Source of the DNA: UBA7703 sp034926785
Lineage (GTDB): Bacteria > Bacillota > Clostridia > Christensenellales > CAG-138
Reading direction: 5' to 3'
DNA length: 64,000 nt
NCBI GenBank assembly: GCA_034926785.1
Contig: JAYFQU010000015.1
Coordinates: 1 to 64,000, forward strand
In this document: positions 44,201 through 51,823 of the stretch, one piece after another
Numbering within the stretch: position 1 is the first letter of the stretch
Layout of the letters: each line of letters starts with the position of its first letter
Translations under genes and position numbers: made by a program
Notes under the pieces: model-generated
Seen by the model: only the letters and a program-made list of their open reading frames with translations
Told to the model about the DNA's origin: nothing
Database searches by the model: none

Positions 44201-44865
44201 TGAACGAGATCAAGCAGGAGATCAAGGGCCTGGGGGATATCAACCTTGGCTCGATTGAAGAATATAAAAGCGTATTTGAGCGGCACAGCGAACTAAACAT
44301 CCAGTGCGAAGACCTGCACAAGGCAAAACACGATCTTGAGACGCTGATTGTCGAGCTTACCGACACGATGGAGACCGTGTTCATGCGCCAGTTTGCGCTG
44401 ATTCAAGAGAATTTCTCCAGTACGTTTGCGGAGCTCTTCGGCGGCGGCCAGGCGGAACTGCGCCTTGCGGACAAGAATGATGTGCTCGGCTGTGACATCG
44501 ACATCATCGCCCAGCCACCGGGCAAAAAGCTGCAGCTTTTAACACTGCTCTCCGGCGGCGAACGCACGCTGACCGCTATTGCGCTGCTCTTTGCAATGCT
44601 CAAGCTCAAGCCTCCCGCGTTCTGCATGCTCGACGAGATCGAGTCCGCGCTGGACGAGGCGAACGTCAGCCGCTTTGCGGACTATGTCAAACGCTATTCG
44701 GACGGAACGCAGTTTATCCTCATCACGCACCGCAAGGGGAGCATGGAGGTCTGCGACACCCTCTACGGTGTCTCGATGGAGGAAAAGGGCGTGAGCAAGG
44801 TCGTCTCCGCGCGCTTTGGCGAAAGCGGCATCGCAACCGCGCCGGAACAGGCGAGCGGACAATAA
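41272..44865 (+). CDS. smc: Chromosome segregation protein SMC
   Basis: A 1197-residue SMC ATPase. The N-terminal head has GPNGSGKSNISDAV (Walker A, near residue 32). Two long coiled coils flank a hinge near residues 515-675 (GVVAELIRVPKEYEIAITMALG and TGGSMSGGSL mark it). The C-terminal head has LSGGERTLTAIAL (near 1092) and CMLDEIESALDEANV. It compacts and segregates the chromosome with ScpA and ScpB, which are not in this window. The start overlaps the end of rnc. Confidence 0.97.
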   Translation: MRLTKLELNGFKSFARKTEIRFGQGVTAIIGPNGSGKSNISDAVRWVLGEQSAKALRGAKMEDVIFNGTQLRKALAYSEVTLTFDNSDGLLKVPFAEVAITRRVYRSGESEYCINRNNCRLKDISDLFCDTGIGKDGYSIISQGKVEEILSNKSGDRRAAFEEAAGVMRYRVRKEEAERKLNNTEKNLERIEDILKELGDRLAPLEEQSASARAYLRLRDELKDLEVNLFLYQYDRVHERLEQITEAMRQMTEERDLAEAGETALLATCAALEEQLRVLESSLNAQQNKLMGLVSEAETRVGASHVLAERRENALAQQKRIAQEREASQARFDELGAVIAGIQADESGQAALNLIEKEMEAAEARLGALDTEISQREETLDIMKNSIIEAMNRMSDFKSSAARFDTMKASIGERLAAIEAEAKRRAEETARLREELENAKEQHTVEAGRLEQTRRDFESSIENRRKTLDSFTALREEIQRDEQGVASIQSRLRVLDEMQRSREGYYASVKNILKDAPNDAKLSRAIVGVVAELIRVPKEYEIAITMALGSTLQNIVTPTAEDAKYVIEYLRAKDYGRATLLPMALLNPTRITREERANLNMPGCIGVANELIDCDENVRSVMDYLLCRTIIVKDLNAGIALKNRTRGAFHIATLEGDIISTGGSMSGGSLQKNSFNLLSRERELQELRDKLKKADAALEEKKQRLRTGEQDVLRCDIQVDSFRDAVHACEIAAAKQAEQLEIIRRDVENSELNEQMLTDERVQLNENLSEVERERTSAGEQQSDIEQGNAATREDVSRAQGELYELRKQREAFAGELTEQKVRRMALSKERDAVFAEQKRLVTEHRDLTQRLAALEQEAQGNESALCSIERELAGMRAQIESDSKFTSAEKEAQRKLEEERQTLSAALYEQRARREELLASTRDLSERIHKQEMTQSRLEMELGAMQDHIWNEYDLTYENAAAFKREIAVGSSNTRVNEIKQEIKGLGDINLGSIEEYKSVFERHSELNIQCEDLHKAKHDLETLIVELTDTMETVFMRQFALIQENFSSTFAELFGGGQAELRLADKNDVLGCDIDIIAQPPGKKLQLLTLLSGGERTLTAIALLFAMLKLKPPAFCMLDEIESALDEANVSRFADYVKRYSDGTQFILITHRKGSMEVCDTLYGVSMEEKGVSKVVSARFGESGIATAPEQASGQ

Positions 44866-44892
44866 TCCAACGACAGGATAACGGGACAGTAA

Positions 44893-45810
44893 ATGGAAAA
44901 GAAATCGATTTTCAATAAATGGAAAACCGGCCTCGGCAAAACGCGCACAGGGCTGCTCGCGCGGCTCTTCGCCTCCAGAGAAGGCATTAACGAGGCGTTT
45001 TATGAGGAGCTGGAAGAGGCGCTGATTCTCGCCGACGCGGGCGCGGCGACCACGGAACGGCTGCTCGACGCGCTCCAAGCCGTCATCAGGGAAAAGAAGC
45101 TGACCGACCGCGCCAGTGCGAAAAAAGAGTTGGCGGCTCTGATTGCCGAGACCGTGACCAGCAAAAAAACATTTTCTCCGGAGTCCGGCGCGGCGGTGGT
45201 GCTCATCGTCGGCGTCAACGGCGTCGGCAAAACCACGAGTGTCGGCAAGCTCGCCAACAGCTATCGTGAGCAAGGGCGGAAGGTCATGCTTGCTGCGGCG
45301 GATACCTTCCGCGCGGCTGCGGCGGAGCAGCTCGGCGAGTGGGCGAGGCGTGCGAATGTCCCTATGGTGAAGCATGGCGAAGGGGCGGACCCTGCGGCGG
45401 TGGTGTTTGACGCAATTGCCAGCTACAAGGCCAAGGGCTGCGATCTGCTGCTCTGCGACACGGCGGGGCGGCTGCACAACAAGGCCAACCTGATGAACGA
45501 ACTCGGCAAGATTCGCCGCGTGATCTCCCGCGAGCTGCCGGAGATTCCCTGTGAAACCCTTTTGGTGCTGGATGCGGTAACGGGACAAAACGCCGTGATG
45601 CAGGCAAAGGCGTTTTCCGAGGTCTGCCAGCTCGATGGCGTGATTTTAACCAAGCTCGACGGCACGGCAAAGGGCGGCGTGGTGATCTCCATCTGCGAAG
45701 AACTGCATGTGCCCGTGCGGTTTGTCGGCGTCGGTGAGGGGATTGACGACCTGCAGCCGTTTGATGCGCAGCTTTTTGCCGAGGCGCTGCTTGCAAACGA
45801 AGCGGATTGA
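44893..45810 (+). CDS. ftsY: Signal recognition particle receptor FtsY
   Basis: A 305-residue SRP-receptor GTPase consisting of an N domain (about 1-95) and a G domain with GVNGVGKTTSVGKLA, DTAGRLHNKANLM and TKLDGTAKGG. The acidic A domain of longer FtsY proteins is nearly absent, which is common in Bacillota. It docks ribosome-SRP complexes at the membrane. It follows smc by 27 bases. The ATG at 44893 has only a weak ribosome site. Confidence 0.97.
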   Translation: MEKKSIFNKWKTGLGKTRTGLLARLFASREGINEAFYEELEEALILADAGAATTERLLDALQAVIREKKLTDRASAKKELAALIAETVTSKKTFSPESGAAVVLIVGVNGVGKTTSVGKLANSYREQGRKVMLAAADTFRAAAAEQLGEWARRANVPMVKHGEGADPAAVVFDAIASYKAKGCDLLLCDTAGRLHNKANLMNELGKIRRVISRELPEIPCETLLVLDAVTGQNAVMQAKAFSEVCQLDGVILTKLDGTAKGGVVISICEELHVPVRFVGVGEGIDDLQPFDAQLFAEALLANEAD

Positions 45811-45842
45811 CAAAAAAACATCCGGTTTTTGAAGAATACAGC

Positions 45843-45870
45843 TTGACTTTTTCGCCTGTCACCGTATAAT
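45843..45870 (+). promoter_or_regulatory. Promoter of ylxM-ffh
   Basis: TTGACT (45843-45848), 16 bases, and a perfect TATAAT (45865-45870). Confidence 0.7.
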
Positions 45871-45878
45871 AGGTACGG

Positions 45879-45900
45879 TGTAAAGTAATTTTGCTTTACA
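45879..45900 (+). promoter_or_regulatory. Inverted repeat at the ylxM transcription start
   Basis: A perfect 7-bp inverted repeat (TGTAAAG at 45879-45885, CTTTACA at 45894-45900) with an 8-base spacer lies between the -10 box and the ylxM ribosome site. It may be an operator or a 5' mRNA hairpin. Confidence 0.5.
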
Positions 45901-45909
45901 GGTGAAAAC

Positions 45910-46245
45910 ATGGATCGATTGATAGAACTTGGGCAATTGCTGGACTGGTATGGCGCTTTTTTAACCGAGCGCCAGCGTTCGCTTGTGCGGCAGTATACCA
46001 ACGAGGACTGCTCGCTCAGAGAGATTGCTGAACGCGAGGGAATCTCGCGCCAGGCGGTACGGGACGCGATCCACAAGGCCGAAGCGGAACTCAAAGATAT
46101 GGAAGAAAAGCTCGGCCTGATTTCAACCAATCAAAGCATGCGCGCGCTGCTGAAAGATCTCTGCAAGACGCAGCTCACGATACAGCAAAAGAACCTGATT
46201 GACCAATTGACCGAATTGGTTTCGGAGGAAGACGATGGCGTTTGA
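45910..46245 (+). CDS. ylxM: YlxM/UPF0122 helix-turn-helix protein
   Basis: A 111-residue protein of the UPF0122 family with a sigma-70 region-4-like helix-turn-helix (LTERQRSLVRQYTNEDCSLREIAEREGISRQAVRD, of which SLREIAEREGISRQAVRD is the recognition part). It is always next to ffh and has been linked to SRP function, though its exact role is unclear. The ATG at 45910 follows AGGTG. It overlaps ffh by 11 bases, so the two are translated together. Confidence 0.94.
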   Translation: MDRLIELGQLLDWYGAFLTERQRSLVRQYTNEDCSLREIAEREGISRQAVRDAIHKAEAELKDMEEKLGLISTNQSMRALLKDLCKTQLTIQQKNLIDQLTELVSEEDDGV

Positions 46246-47569
46246 AGGCGTCTCACAAAAACTGCAAGCGGTATTCAAGCGGCTGAACTCACGCGGAAAA
46301 CTCACCGAGGGCGACGTGAAGGAAGCCATGCGCGAGATCAAGCTTGCCTTGTTGGAAGCGGACGTCAACTTCATGGTTGTCAAGGACTTTGTCAAGGTCG
46401 TCACCGACCGCGCTGTCGGCAGCGAGGTGCTGGAGAGCCTGACGCCCGGGCAGCAGGTCATCAAAATCGTCAACGAAGAGCTCACGCGCCTCATGGGCGG
46501 CGAACATGCCAAGCTGGAGTTCGGCAACCAGAAACCCGCGGTAATCTTAATGGCCGGTCTTCAAGGCGCGGGCAAGACCACTATGTGTGGCAAGCTCGGC
46601 GGATATATTCAAAAGCATTACGGCAAGCGCGTTCTGCTCGCCGCCTGCGATATCTATCGTCCTGCCGCGATCCAGCAGTTGCAGATCGTCGGCGACAAAC
46701 TCGAAATTCCCGTCTACGAACATGGCACGCAAAACCCGGTGCTCACCGCTAAAGAGGCGATTGCAGAGGCAAAGCGAAAGTTTATCGACGTGGTCATTGT
46801 CGATACCGCGGGCCGCCTGCATATCGATGCGGACATGATGGAGGAGCTCAAGCGGATTCGCGACGCGGTCACCCCCGCGGAGATCCTACTCGTTGTGGAC
46901 GCCATGACGGGTCAGGACGCGGTCAACGTCGCCAAGAGCTTTCACGAGACCATCGCGCTCACGGGCGTAATTCTCACCAAGCTGGATGGCGACACGCGCG
47001 GCGGCGCGGCGCTGTCGGTTCGCTCTGTCACCGGGAAACCCATCAAGTTCTCAGGCATCGGCGAAAAGCTCAGCGACATCGAGCCGTTCCATCCCGATCG
47101 GATGGCGAGCCGCATCCTAGGCATGGGCGATATGCTGACCCTGATCGAAAAGGCGCAGAGCGCGTTCGACGAGAAAAAAGCGTTGGAGATGACCGAGAAG
47201 CTGAAAACCAACTCCTTCACGCTGGACGATTTTCTCGACCAGATGGATCAGATGAAGAATCTCGGCTCTATGGACGAAATCCTCAAGATGATCCCCGGCA
47301 TGGACGCGGGCAAGCTTGGCAATGTCCAGGTGGACGAAAAGCAGATGGCGCGTACCCGCGCAATCATCCAGAGCATGACCAAGGCGGAGCGCAAGGATCC
47401 CGATATCCTCACTGCAAGCCGCAGGAAGCGTATTGCACGCGGCAGCGGCACGAGCGTACAGGAGGTTAACCGCCTGATGAATCAGTTCAATGCCTCGCGG
47501 CAGATGATGAAGCAGATGAGCGGGCGAATGAAAAAAGGCAAGCGCGGCGGGTTTCCGTTTGGGTTCTGA
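46235..47569 (+). CDS. ffh: Signal recognition particle protein Ffh
   Basis: A 444-residue SRP54 GTPase that binds signal sequences and 4.5S-type RNA. The N domain is at 1-90. The G domain has GLQGAGKTTMCGKL (near 107), DTAGRLHIDADMM and TKLDGDTRGGAAL. The Met-rich M domain from about 300 includes RGSGTSVQEVNRLMNQF and ends MKKGKRGGFPFGF. No SRP RNA gene was recognised in the window. Confidence 0.98.
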   Translation: MAFEGVSQKLQAVFKRLNSRGKLTEGDVKEAMREIKLALLEADVNFMVVKDFVKVVTDRAVGSEVLESLTPGQQVIKIVNEELTRLMGGEHAKLEFGNQKPAVILMAGLQGAGKTTMCGKLGGYIQKHYGKRVLLAACDIYRPAAIQQLQIVGDKLEIPVYEHGTQNPVLTAKEAIAEAKRKFIDVVIVDTAGRLHIDADMMEELKRIRDAVTPAEILLVVDAMTGQDAVNVAKSFHETIALTGVILTKLDGDTRGGAALSVRSVTGKPIKFSGIGEKLSDIEPFHPDRMASRILGMGDMLTLIEKAQSAFDEKKALEMTEKLKTNSFTLDDFLDQMDQMKNLGSMDEILKMIPGMDAGKLGNVQVDEKQMARTRAIIQSMTKAERKDPDILTASRRKRIARGSGTSVQEVNRLMNQFNASRQMMKQMSGRMKKGKRGGFPFGF

Positions 47570-47651
47570 ACCACTCGATTTCACTGGGCGAATCACGTTT
47601 TGACGTATTCGATATAAAAAACTACATCATATTATTTGGAGGAAGCATACA

Positions 47652-47894
47652 ATGCTCAAGATCAGACTTCGCCGCATGGGCGCGAAAAAAGCACCGTTCT
47701 ACCGTATCGTCGTTGCGGATTCCCGCGCGCCGCGCGATGGCGCATTCGTAGAAGAGATCGGCTACTACAATCCCCTCTCGAACCCCGTTGAGCTGACCGT
47801 GAACAACGAGCACGCAGCCGAATGGATCAAGAAGGGCGCGCAGCCGACGGACACCGTTCGTGCGCTGCTGAAGAAGAGCGGCGCCATCGAGTGA
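47652..47894 (+). CDS. rpsP: 30S ribosomal protein S16
   Basis: An 80-residue S16 with the N-terminal signature MLKIRLRRMGAKKAPFYRIVVADSR (quoted for its KIRLRRMGAKKAPFY core) and YYNPLSNP. The ATG follows GGAGGAAG. It starts the rpsP-khpA-rimM-trmD cluster, the conserved order in Bacillota. Confidence 0.98.
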   Translation: MLKIRLRRMGAKKAPFYRIVVADSRAPRDGAFVEEIGYYNPLSNPVELTVNNEHAAEWIKKGAQPTDTVRALLKKSGAIE

Positions 47895-47902
47895 GGCCGC
47901 AA

Positions 47903-48136
47903 ATGGAGGAACTCGTACGCTTTATCGCGAGAAACCTCGTCGATGAGCCGGATTCCGTAGTGGTTTCTTCACGCGAAGAAGGAGACACTGTCATCATCTC
48001 CCTCTCCGTCGCGCAGACCGATATGGGCAAGGTCATCGGCAGGCAGGGACGCATCGCCAAGGCGATTCGAACGGTTGTAAAGGCCGCGAGCGTCCGCGAA
48101 GACAAGAAGTACATGGTTGATATCATCGAGCAGTAA
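47903..48136 (+). CDS. khpA: KH-domain RNA-binding protein KhpA
   Basis: A 77-residue single-KH protein. The GxxG loop is GRQG in MGKVIGRQGRIAKAIRTVV. KhpA works with KhpB/Jag in RNA binding and cell-elongation control in Gram-positives. The ATG at 47903 follows GAGG, nine bases after the rpsP stop codon region. It lies between rpsP and rimM as usual. Confidence 0.95.
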   Translation: MEELVRFIARNLVDEPDSVVVSSREEGDTVIISLSVAQTDMGKVIGRQGRIAKAIRTVVKAASVREDKKYMVDIIEQ

Positions 48137-48183
48137 TGCCGATGAGTCGCCGGTTCTGAAGAAACAAGTCAGGAAAAGCGAAA

Positions 48184-48705
48184 TTGAAGAACGAATACCT
48201 GCGCGTCGGCCAGATCGTCCGTGCGCACGGCGTACGCGGAGATGTCAAGCTCATCCCGCTTACGGACGATCCGGCGCGGTTTCGCGCCATTAAAACGGCA
48301 TATCTCGAAACAACGACAGGCGCATATGCGCCTGTTGCGGTAAGTGACGCGCGGATTGCGCCGGATGCGGTGCTAGTGCATATTGAGGGCGTGGATACCG
48401 TAGAACAGGCGGAGGCGCTGAAGAACCGATATCTCTGCGTCAACCGCGAGAATGCGGTCAAACTCAAGAAGGACACCTATTTTGTAGCCGACCTCATCGG
48501 CTGCGAAACGTTCGACACCAATGGTAAGCGATACGGCAAGCTCACTGATGTGCTGGAGACCGGCGCAATTGACGTTTACGAGATGGAAAACGGGAAGCTG
48601 CTCGTGCCCGCGCTGAAGAAGTTGCTGCACGAGGTGGATGTGGAGCGCGGACGCATCGTGTTCAACGCGGATGTGCTGGAGGAGGTCGGCTGCTTTGCGG
48701 ATTGA
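48184..48705 (+). CDS. rimM: Ribosome maturation factor RimM
   Basis: A 173-residue protein that helps assemble the 30S head with S19. The N-terminal RimM domain has YLRVGQIVRAHGVRGDVKL, and the PRC barrel near 95-165 has YFVADLIGCETFD and LVPALKKLLHEVDVE. The start is TTG at 48184 with AGGA upstream. Its end overlaps trmD by 11 bases. Confidence 0.96.
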   Translation: MKNEYLRVGQIVRAHGVRGDVKLIPLTDDPARFRAIKTAYLETTTGAYAPVAVSDARIAPDAVLVHIEGVDTVEQAEALKNRYLCVNRENAVKLKKDTYFVADLIGCETFDTNGKRYGKLTDVLETGAIDVYEMENGKLLVPALKKLLHEVDVERGRIVFNADVLEEVGCFAD

Positions 48706-49414
48706 CATTCTCACGCTGTTTCCTGAGATGTTCGAGGGCGTTCTGTCCGCGAGCATGCTTGGGCGCGCGCAAACGAACGGACTCATCGACATCCGTGTGC
48801 ACAATATCCGCGATTACACGGACAATAAACACAGGAAAGCCGACGACTATCCCTTCGGCGGCGGTGCGGGGCTGGTGATGATGGCACAACCCATCTACGA
48901 CTGCATGGAGGCCGTGCTGGAGGGGGAGAAGGCGAGACGAATCCTGCTTACCCCGCGAGGGAAAACGCTGAATCAAAGCATCGCAAAGATACTTGCCGCG
49001 GAAGAACGGCTGATCTTGCTCTGCGGGCATTATGAGGGCGTGGATGAGCGCGTGATGGAGATCATCGACGACGAAGTATCCATCGGAGACTATGTGCTCA
49101 CCGGCGGAGAGCTGCCCGCGATGGTGCTCGTTGACTGCGTCAGCCGCCTGATTCCGGGGGTGCTGGGCAGCGAAGAGAGCGCCGCGGACGAGTCCTTTTC
49201 CGAAAATCTGCTGGAATACCCGCAATATACCAGACCCGCGAATTTTCGCGGAATGGAGGTGCCGGAGATTCTGCTTAACGGGCATCATGCAAAAATTCAG
49301 GCCTGGAGGCTCGAACAGGCGCAGCGCAAGACCGCGCTGAACCGCCCAGATCTCCTGACGCAGCGCACGGAAGCGGGGGAGGAGATCGACGCGCCGGATG
49401 ACGCCTGGCTATAG
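48695..49414 (+). CDS. trmD: tRNA (guanine-N1-)-methyltransferase TrmD
   Basis: A 239-residue SPOUT methyltransferase that makes m1G37 in tRNAs and so prevents frameshifting. It begins RIDILTLFPEMFEGVL and has DDYPFGGGAGLVM, LCGHYEGVDERV and the knot region SIGDYVLTGGELPAM. The start is TTG at 48695, inside the end of rimM, with GGAGG upstream. The open frame from 48638 only adds residues from overlapping rimM. A terminator follows, so rplS is not in the same unit here. Confidence 0.97.
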   Translation: MRIDILTLFPEMFEGVLSASMLGRAQTNGLIDIRVHNIRDYTDNKHRKADDYPFGGGAGLVMMAQPIYDCMEAVLEGEKARRILLTPRGKTLNQSIAKILAAEERLILLCGHYEGVDERVMEIIDDEVSIGDYVLTGGELPAMVLVDCVSRLIPGVLGSEESAADESFSENLLEYPQYTRPANFRGMEVPEILLNGHHAKIQAWRLEQAQRKTALNRPDLLTQRTEAGEEIDAPDDAWL

Positions 49415-49442
49415 CATTACGCGAATGGGAAAGCATTCTTAG

Positions 49443-49473
49443 ACAATCTCGAACCGGGATTGTTTTGTTTTTG
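49443..49473 (+). terminator. Terminator after trmD
   Basis: A 9-bp stem with one wobble (ACAATCTCG/CGGGATTGT) and a 3-base loop, followed by TTTGTTTTTG. It separates the trmD cluster from the transporter gene. Confidence 0.75.
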
Positions 49474-49516
49474 ACAAGGAGCGCGCCGCAAATACGCGGC
49501 GCAGGAAGCATTGTTT

Positions 49517-50383
49517 ATGAAGGAATCCACAAAAGGCACGATCGCCATGATTGCAACCGCTCTGCTCTGGAGCATCGGCGGCATTTTCATTAAGCTAGTT
49601 CCCTGGAATCCGCTTGCTATCGCCGGGATTCGCGGTGTTCTGGGCGGGCTTGTGATGTACGTTTACCTGCGCATGCGCGGGATCAAGCCCGTGATCAATC
49701 GGGACACGATTAAGATTGCCATTGCGCTCGCGGGCGTTTGCACCACATTCGTTGCGGCAAACAAGCTCACCACCGCGGCAAACGCGATCGTGATTCAATA
49801 CTGCGCGCCGGTTTACGTGCTGCTCTATATCGCTTTTGTACAGAAGAAAAAACTTAGGCCGCTGGATATCGCGGTGGTGCCGATCACGATCCTCGGCGTC
49901 TCGCTCTGCTTTGTCGGACAGATGGGCAAGGGGCACCTTGCGGGAGACATCGTTGCGGTGATTTCCGGCGTGTTCTTCGCGGCGATGTTTATCTTCAGCG
50001 AGGGGGTCAGCGACCAAACCCGCGCGAGCGGCATCATGCAAGGACAGTTTTTAACCGCTATGATCGGCCTCCCGGTGTTTTTTGCGACCAAACCCGTGTT
50101 TACGACAGCGGCGATCGGCGGCATTCTGATCCTCGGCATTTTCCAGATCGGCATTGCATATGTGCTCTACAGCATCGCGATCAAGCGTGCGCCGCTGCTC
50201 ACCTGCTCGCTGCTGGCGGTGTTGGAGCCGCTCCTAAATCCCGTTTGGGTGTTCCTCTTTGCAGGCGAGAACCCTGGCATCTGGTCTTTGGTCGGCGGGG
50301 TGATCGTGGTGGTTGTAATCACGCTCTGGTATGTTTACGACGCGCGTCAGGCAAAGGCAGAGCCCCAGCCGAACCCCGCATAA
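49517..50383 (+). CDS. EamA/DMT-family transporter
   Basis: A 288-residue membrane protein with about ten hydrophobic segments in two homologous EamA halves, a plan shared by drug/metabolite transporters. The substrate cannot be told from the sequence. The preferred start is ATG 49517 with AGGA ten bases upstream; TTG at 49511 is possible but too close. It is inserted between trmD and rplS, which are normally adjacent. A GC-rich 7-bp hairpin (49483-49502, GCGCCGC/GCGGCGC) lies just upstream, and the preceding terminator isolates it. Confidence 0.9.
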   Translation: MKESTKGTIAMIATALLWSIGGIFIKLVPWNPLAIAGIRGVLGGLVMYVYLRMRGIKPVINRDTIKIAIALAGVCTTFVAANKLTTAANAIVIQYCAPVYVLLYIAFVQKKKLRPLDIAVVPITILGVSLCFVGQMGKGHLAGDIVAVISGVFFAAMFIFSEGVSDQTRASGIMQGQFLTAMIGLPVFFATKPVFTTAAIGGILILGIFQIGIAYVLYSIAIKRAPLLTCSLLAVLEPLLNPVWVFLFAGENPGIWSLVGGVIVVVVITLWYVYDARQAKAEPQPNPA

Positions 50384-50421
50384 AATCTGCAAAAAACGGC
50401 CTTGTCCCGGATAAAAACAGC

Positions 50422-50451
50422 TTGCAAAGCGGGACACAGCTGTGTTATAAT
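50422..50451 (+). promoter_or_regulatory. Promoter of rplS
   Basis: TTGCAA (50422-50427), 18 bases, and a perfect TATAAT (50446-50451), about 80 bases before the rplS start. Confidence 0.7.
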
Positions 50452-50531
50452 CGCGCTTGTGACATCGGGCGGTCCTCTGTTCGGCTTTAGAAGTATGAAC
50501 GCCTGGCAAACTGAAAGGAGAATATTTCATA

Positions 50532-50894
50532 ATGTCGAACATCATTCAGGAACTCGAAAAGGAACAACTGCGCACAGACCTGCCGGAGCTTGAGGTTGGC
50601 GATACCGTTCGCGTATTCGTGAAGGTTATCGAAGGTAACCGCGAGCGCCTCCAGAACTTCGAAGGCGTGGTCATCAAGATTCAGGGCGGCGGCGTGCGCA
50701 AGAGCTTCACCGTCCGCCGTATCTCCTACGGCGTAGGCGTAGAGAGAACCTTCCCCTACAACAGCCCGCGCATCGGCCGCATTGAGCTGGTTCGCCACGG
50801 CGTTGTGCGCCGCGCAAAGCTCTTCTATCTGCGTGACCTCTCCGGTAAAGCGGCGAAGATTCGCGAGCGCATCGAAGACAAGAGCAACAACTAA
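50532..50894 (+). CDS. rplS: 50S ribosomal protein L19
   Basis: A 120-residue L19 at the 30S-50S interface. Signatures are FEVGDTVRV-like ELEVGDTVRVFVKVIEG, RLQNFEGVVI and YGVGVERTFPYNSPRI. The ATG follows AAAGGAG. It has its own promoter and terminator, because a transporter gene separates it from trmD. Confidence 0.98.
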   Translation: MSNIIQELEKEQLRTDLPELEVGDTVRVFVKVIEGNRERLQNFEGVVIKIQGGGVRKSFTVRRISYGVGVERTFPYNSPRIGRIELVRHGVVRRAKLFYLRDLSGKAAKIRERIEDKSNN

Positions 50895-50912
50895 GTCAAA
50901 AAAACAGGGATC

Positions 50913-50946
50913 AAACCCCTCTGCCAAAACTGGCACCGGGGTTTTT
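50913..50946 (+). terminator. Terminator after rplS
   Basis: A long stem (AAACCCC...GGGGTTT with an inner TGCCA/TGGCA helix) followed by a T-run, ending 22 bases before the rbgA start codon. Confidence 0.85.
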
Positions 50947-50968
50947 CCATGTTTGGAGGAGAAAGACA

Positions 50969-51823
50969 ATGCCTGCCATCAACTGGTATCCCGGGCATAT
51001 GGCGAAAACCCGCCGCATGCTGCAAGAAAACTTGAGAATGATCGACGTCGTGGTTGAGATTCTGGATGCGCGCGCGCCGCTGGCCTCGCGCAACCCGGAT
51101 TTTGACGACCTTTTTGCGGGCAAAGCGCGCGTGGTGCTGCTCAACAAGAGCGATCTGGCGGATCCGAACGCGACCAAACGCTGGATTTCGCATTTTGCGC
51201 GGCGCGGCATCGAGGCGGCGGGCGTAAGCGCGACTGGCGGGGCGGCAAAGAAGACTGCGGTTTCACTGATTGAAAAGGCCGCCAAACCGCGCGTGGACGC
51301 GATGAAGCTCAAGGGCGTCAACAAGACGGTGCGTTGCATGATTGTCGGCATTCCCAATGTTGGAAAGTCCACGCTGATCAACCGTATTGCGGGGCAAAAC
51401 CGAGCGGAAGTCGGCGATAAGCCGGGCGTCACGCGCGGCAAGCAATGGGTGAAGATCACGCCCTATCTGGAGCTTATGGATACGCCGGGCATGCTTTGGC
51501 CAAAGCTCGCGGATCAGGAGCTCGCGAAACACCTTGCGTTTTTAGGCTCCATTCGGGACGAGATTATGGATTCCGAGGAGCTGGCGGCGGACCTACTGGC
51601 CCTGCTGCAGCAGATGACGCCCGCGAAGCTCAGCGAACGCTACGGCAAGCTGACCGCCGAAACGCCGAAGGAGGATTTGCTCAGCGCGGTCTGCCGCAGC
51701 CGCGGCTTCCTGCTGCGTGGCGGCGAACTGGATACCGAACGCGCGGCGTATGTTGCGCTGGACGAGTTTCGAGCGGGCAAGATTTCGCGCGTGACGCTTG
51801 AGCAGCCGGAGGCAGGGGTATGA
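50969..51823 (+). CDS. rbgA: Ribosome biogenesis GTPase RbgA/YlqF
   Basis: A 284-residue circularly permuted GTPase needed for late 50S assembly. The motif order shows the permutation: G4 NKSD (near 56) comes before G1 GIPNVGKST (near 126) and G3 DTPGM. The N-terminus INWYPGHMAKTRRML is the family signature, and the C-terminal about 100 residues form the ANTAR-like helical domain. The ATG at 50969 follows GGAGGAG. It overlaps rnhB by 4 bases. Confidence 0.97.
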   Translation: MPAINWYPGHMAKTRRMLQENLRMIDVVVEILDARAPLASRNPDFDDLFAGKARVVLLNKSDLADPNATKRWISHFARRGIEAAGVSATGGAAKKTAVSLIEKAAKPRVDAMKLKGVNKTVRCMIVGIPNVGKSTLINRIAGQNRAEVGDKPGVTRGKQWVKITPYLELMDTPGMLWPKLADQELAKHLAFLGSIRDEIMDSEELAADLLALLQQMTPAKLSERYGKLTAETPKEDLLSAVCRSRGFLLRGGELDTERAAYVALDEFRAGKISRVTLEQPEAGV

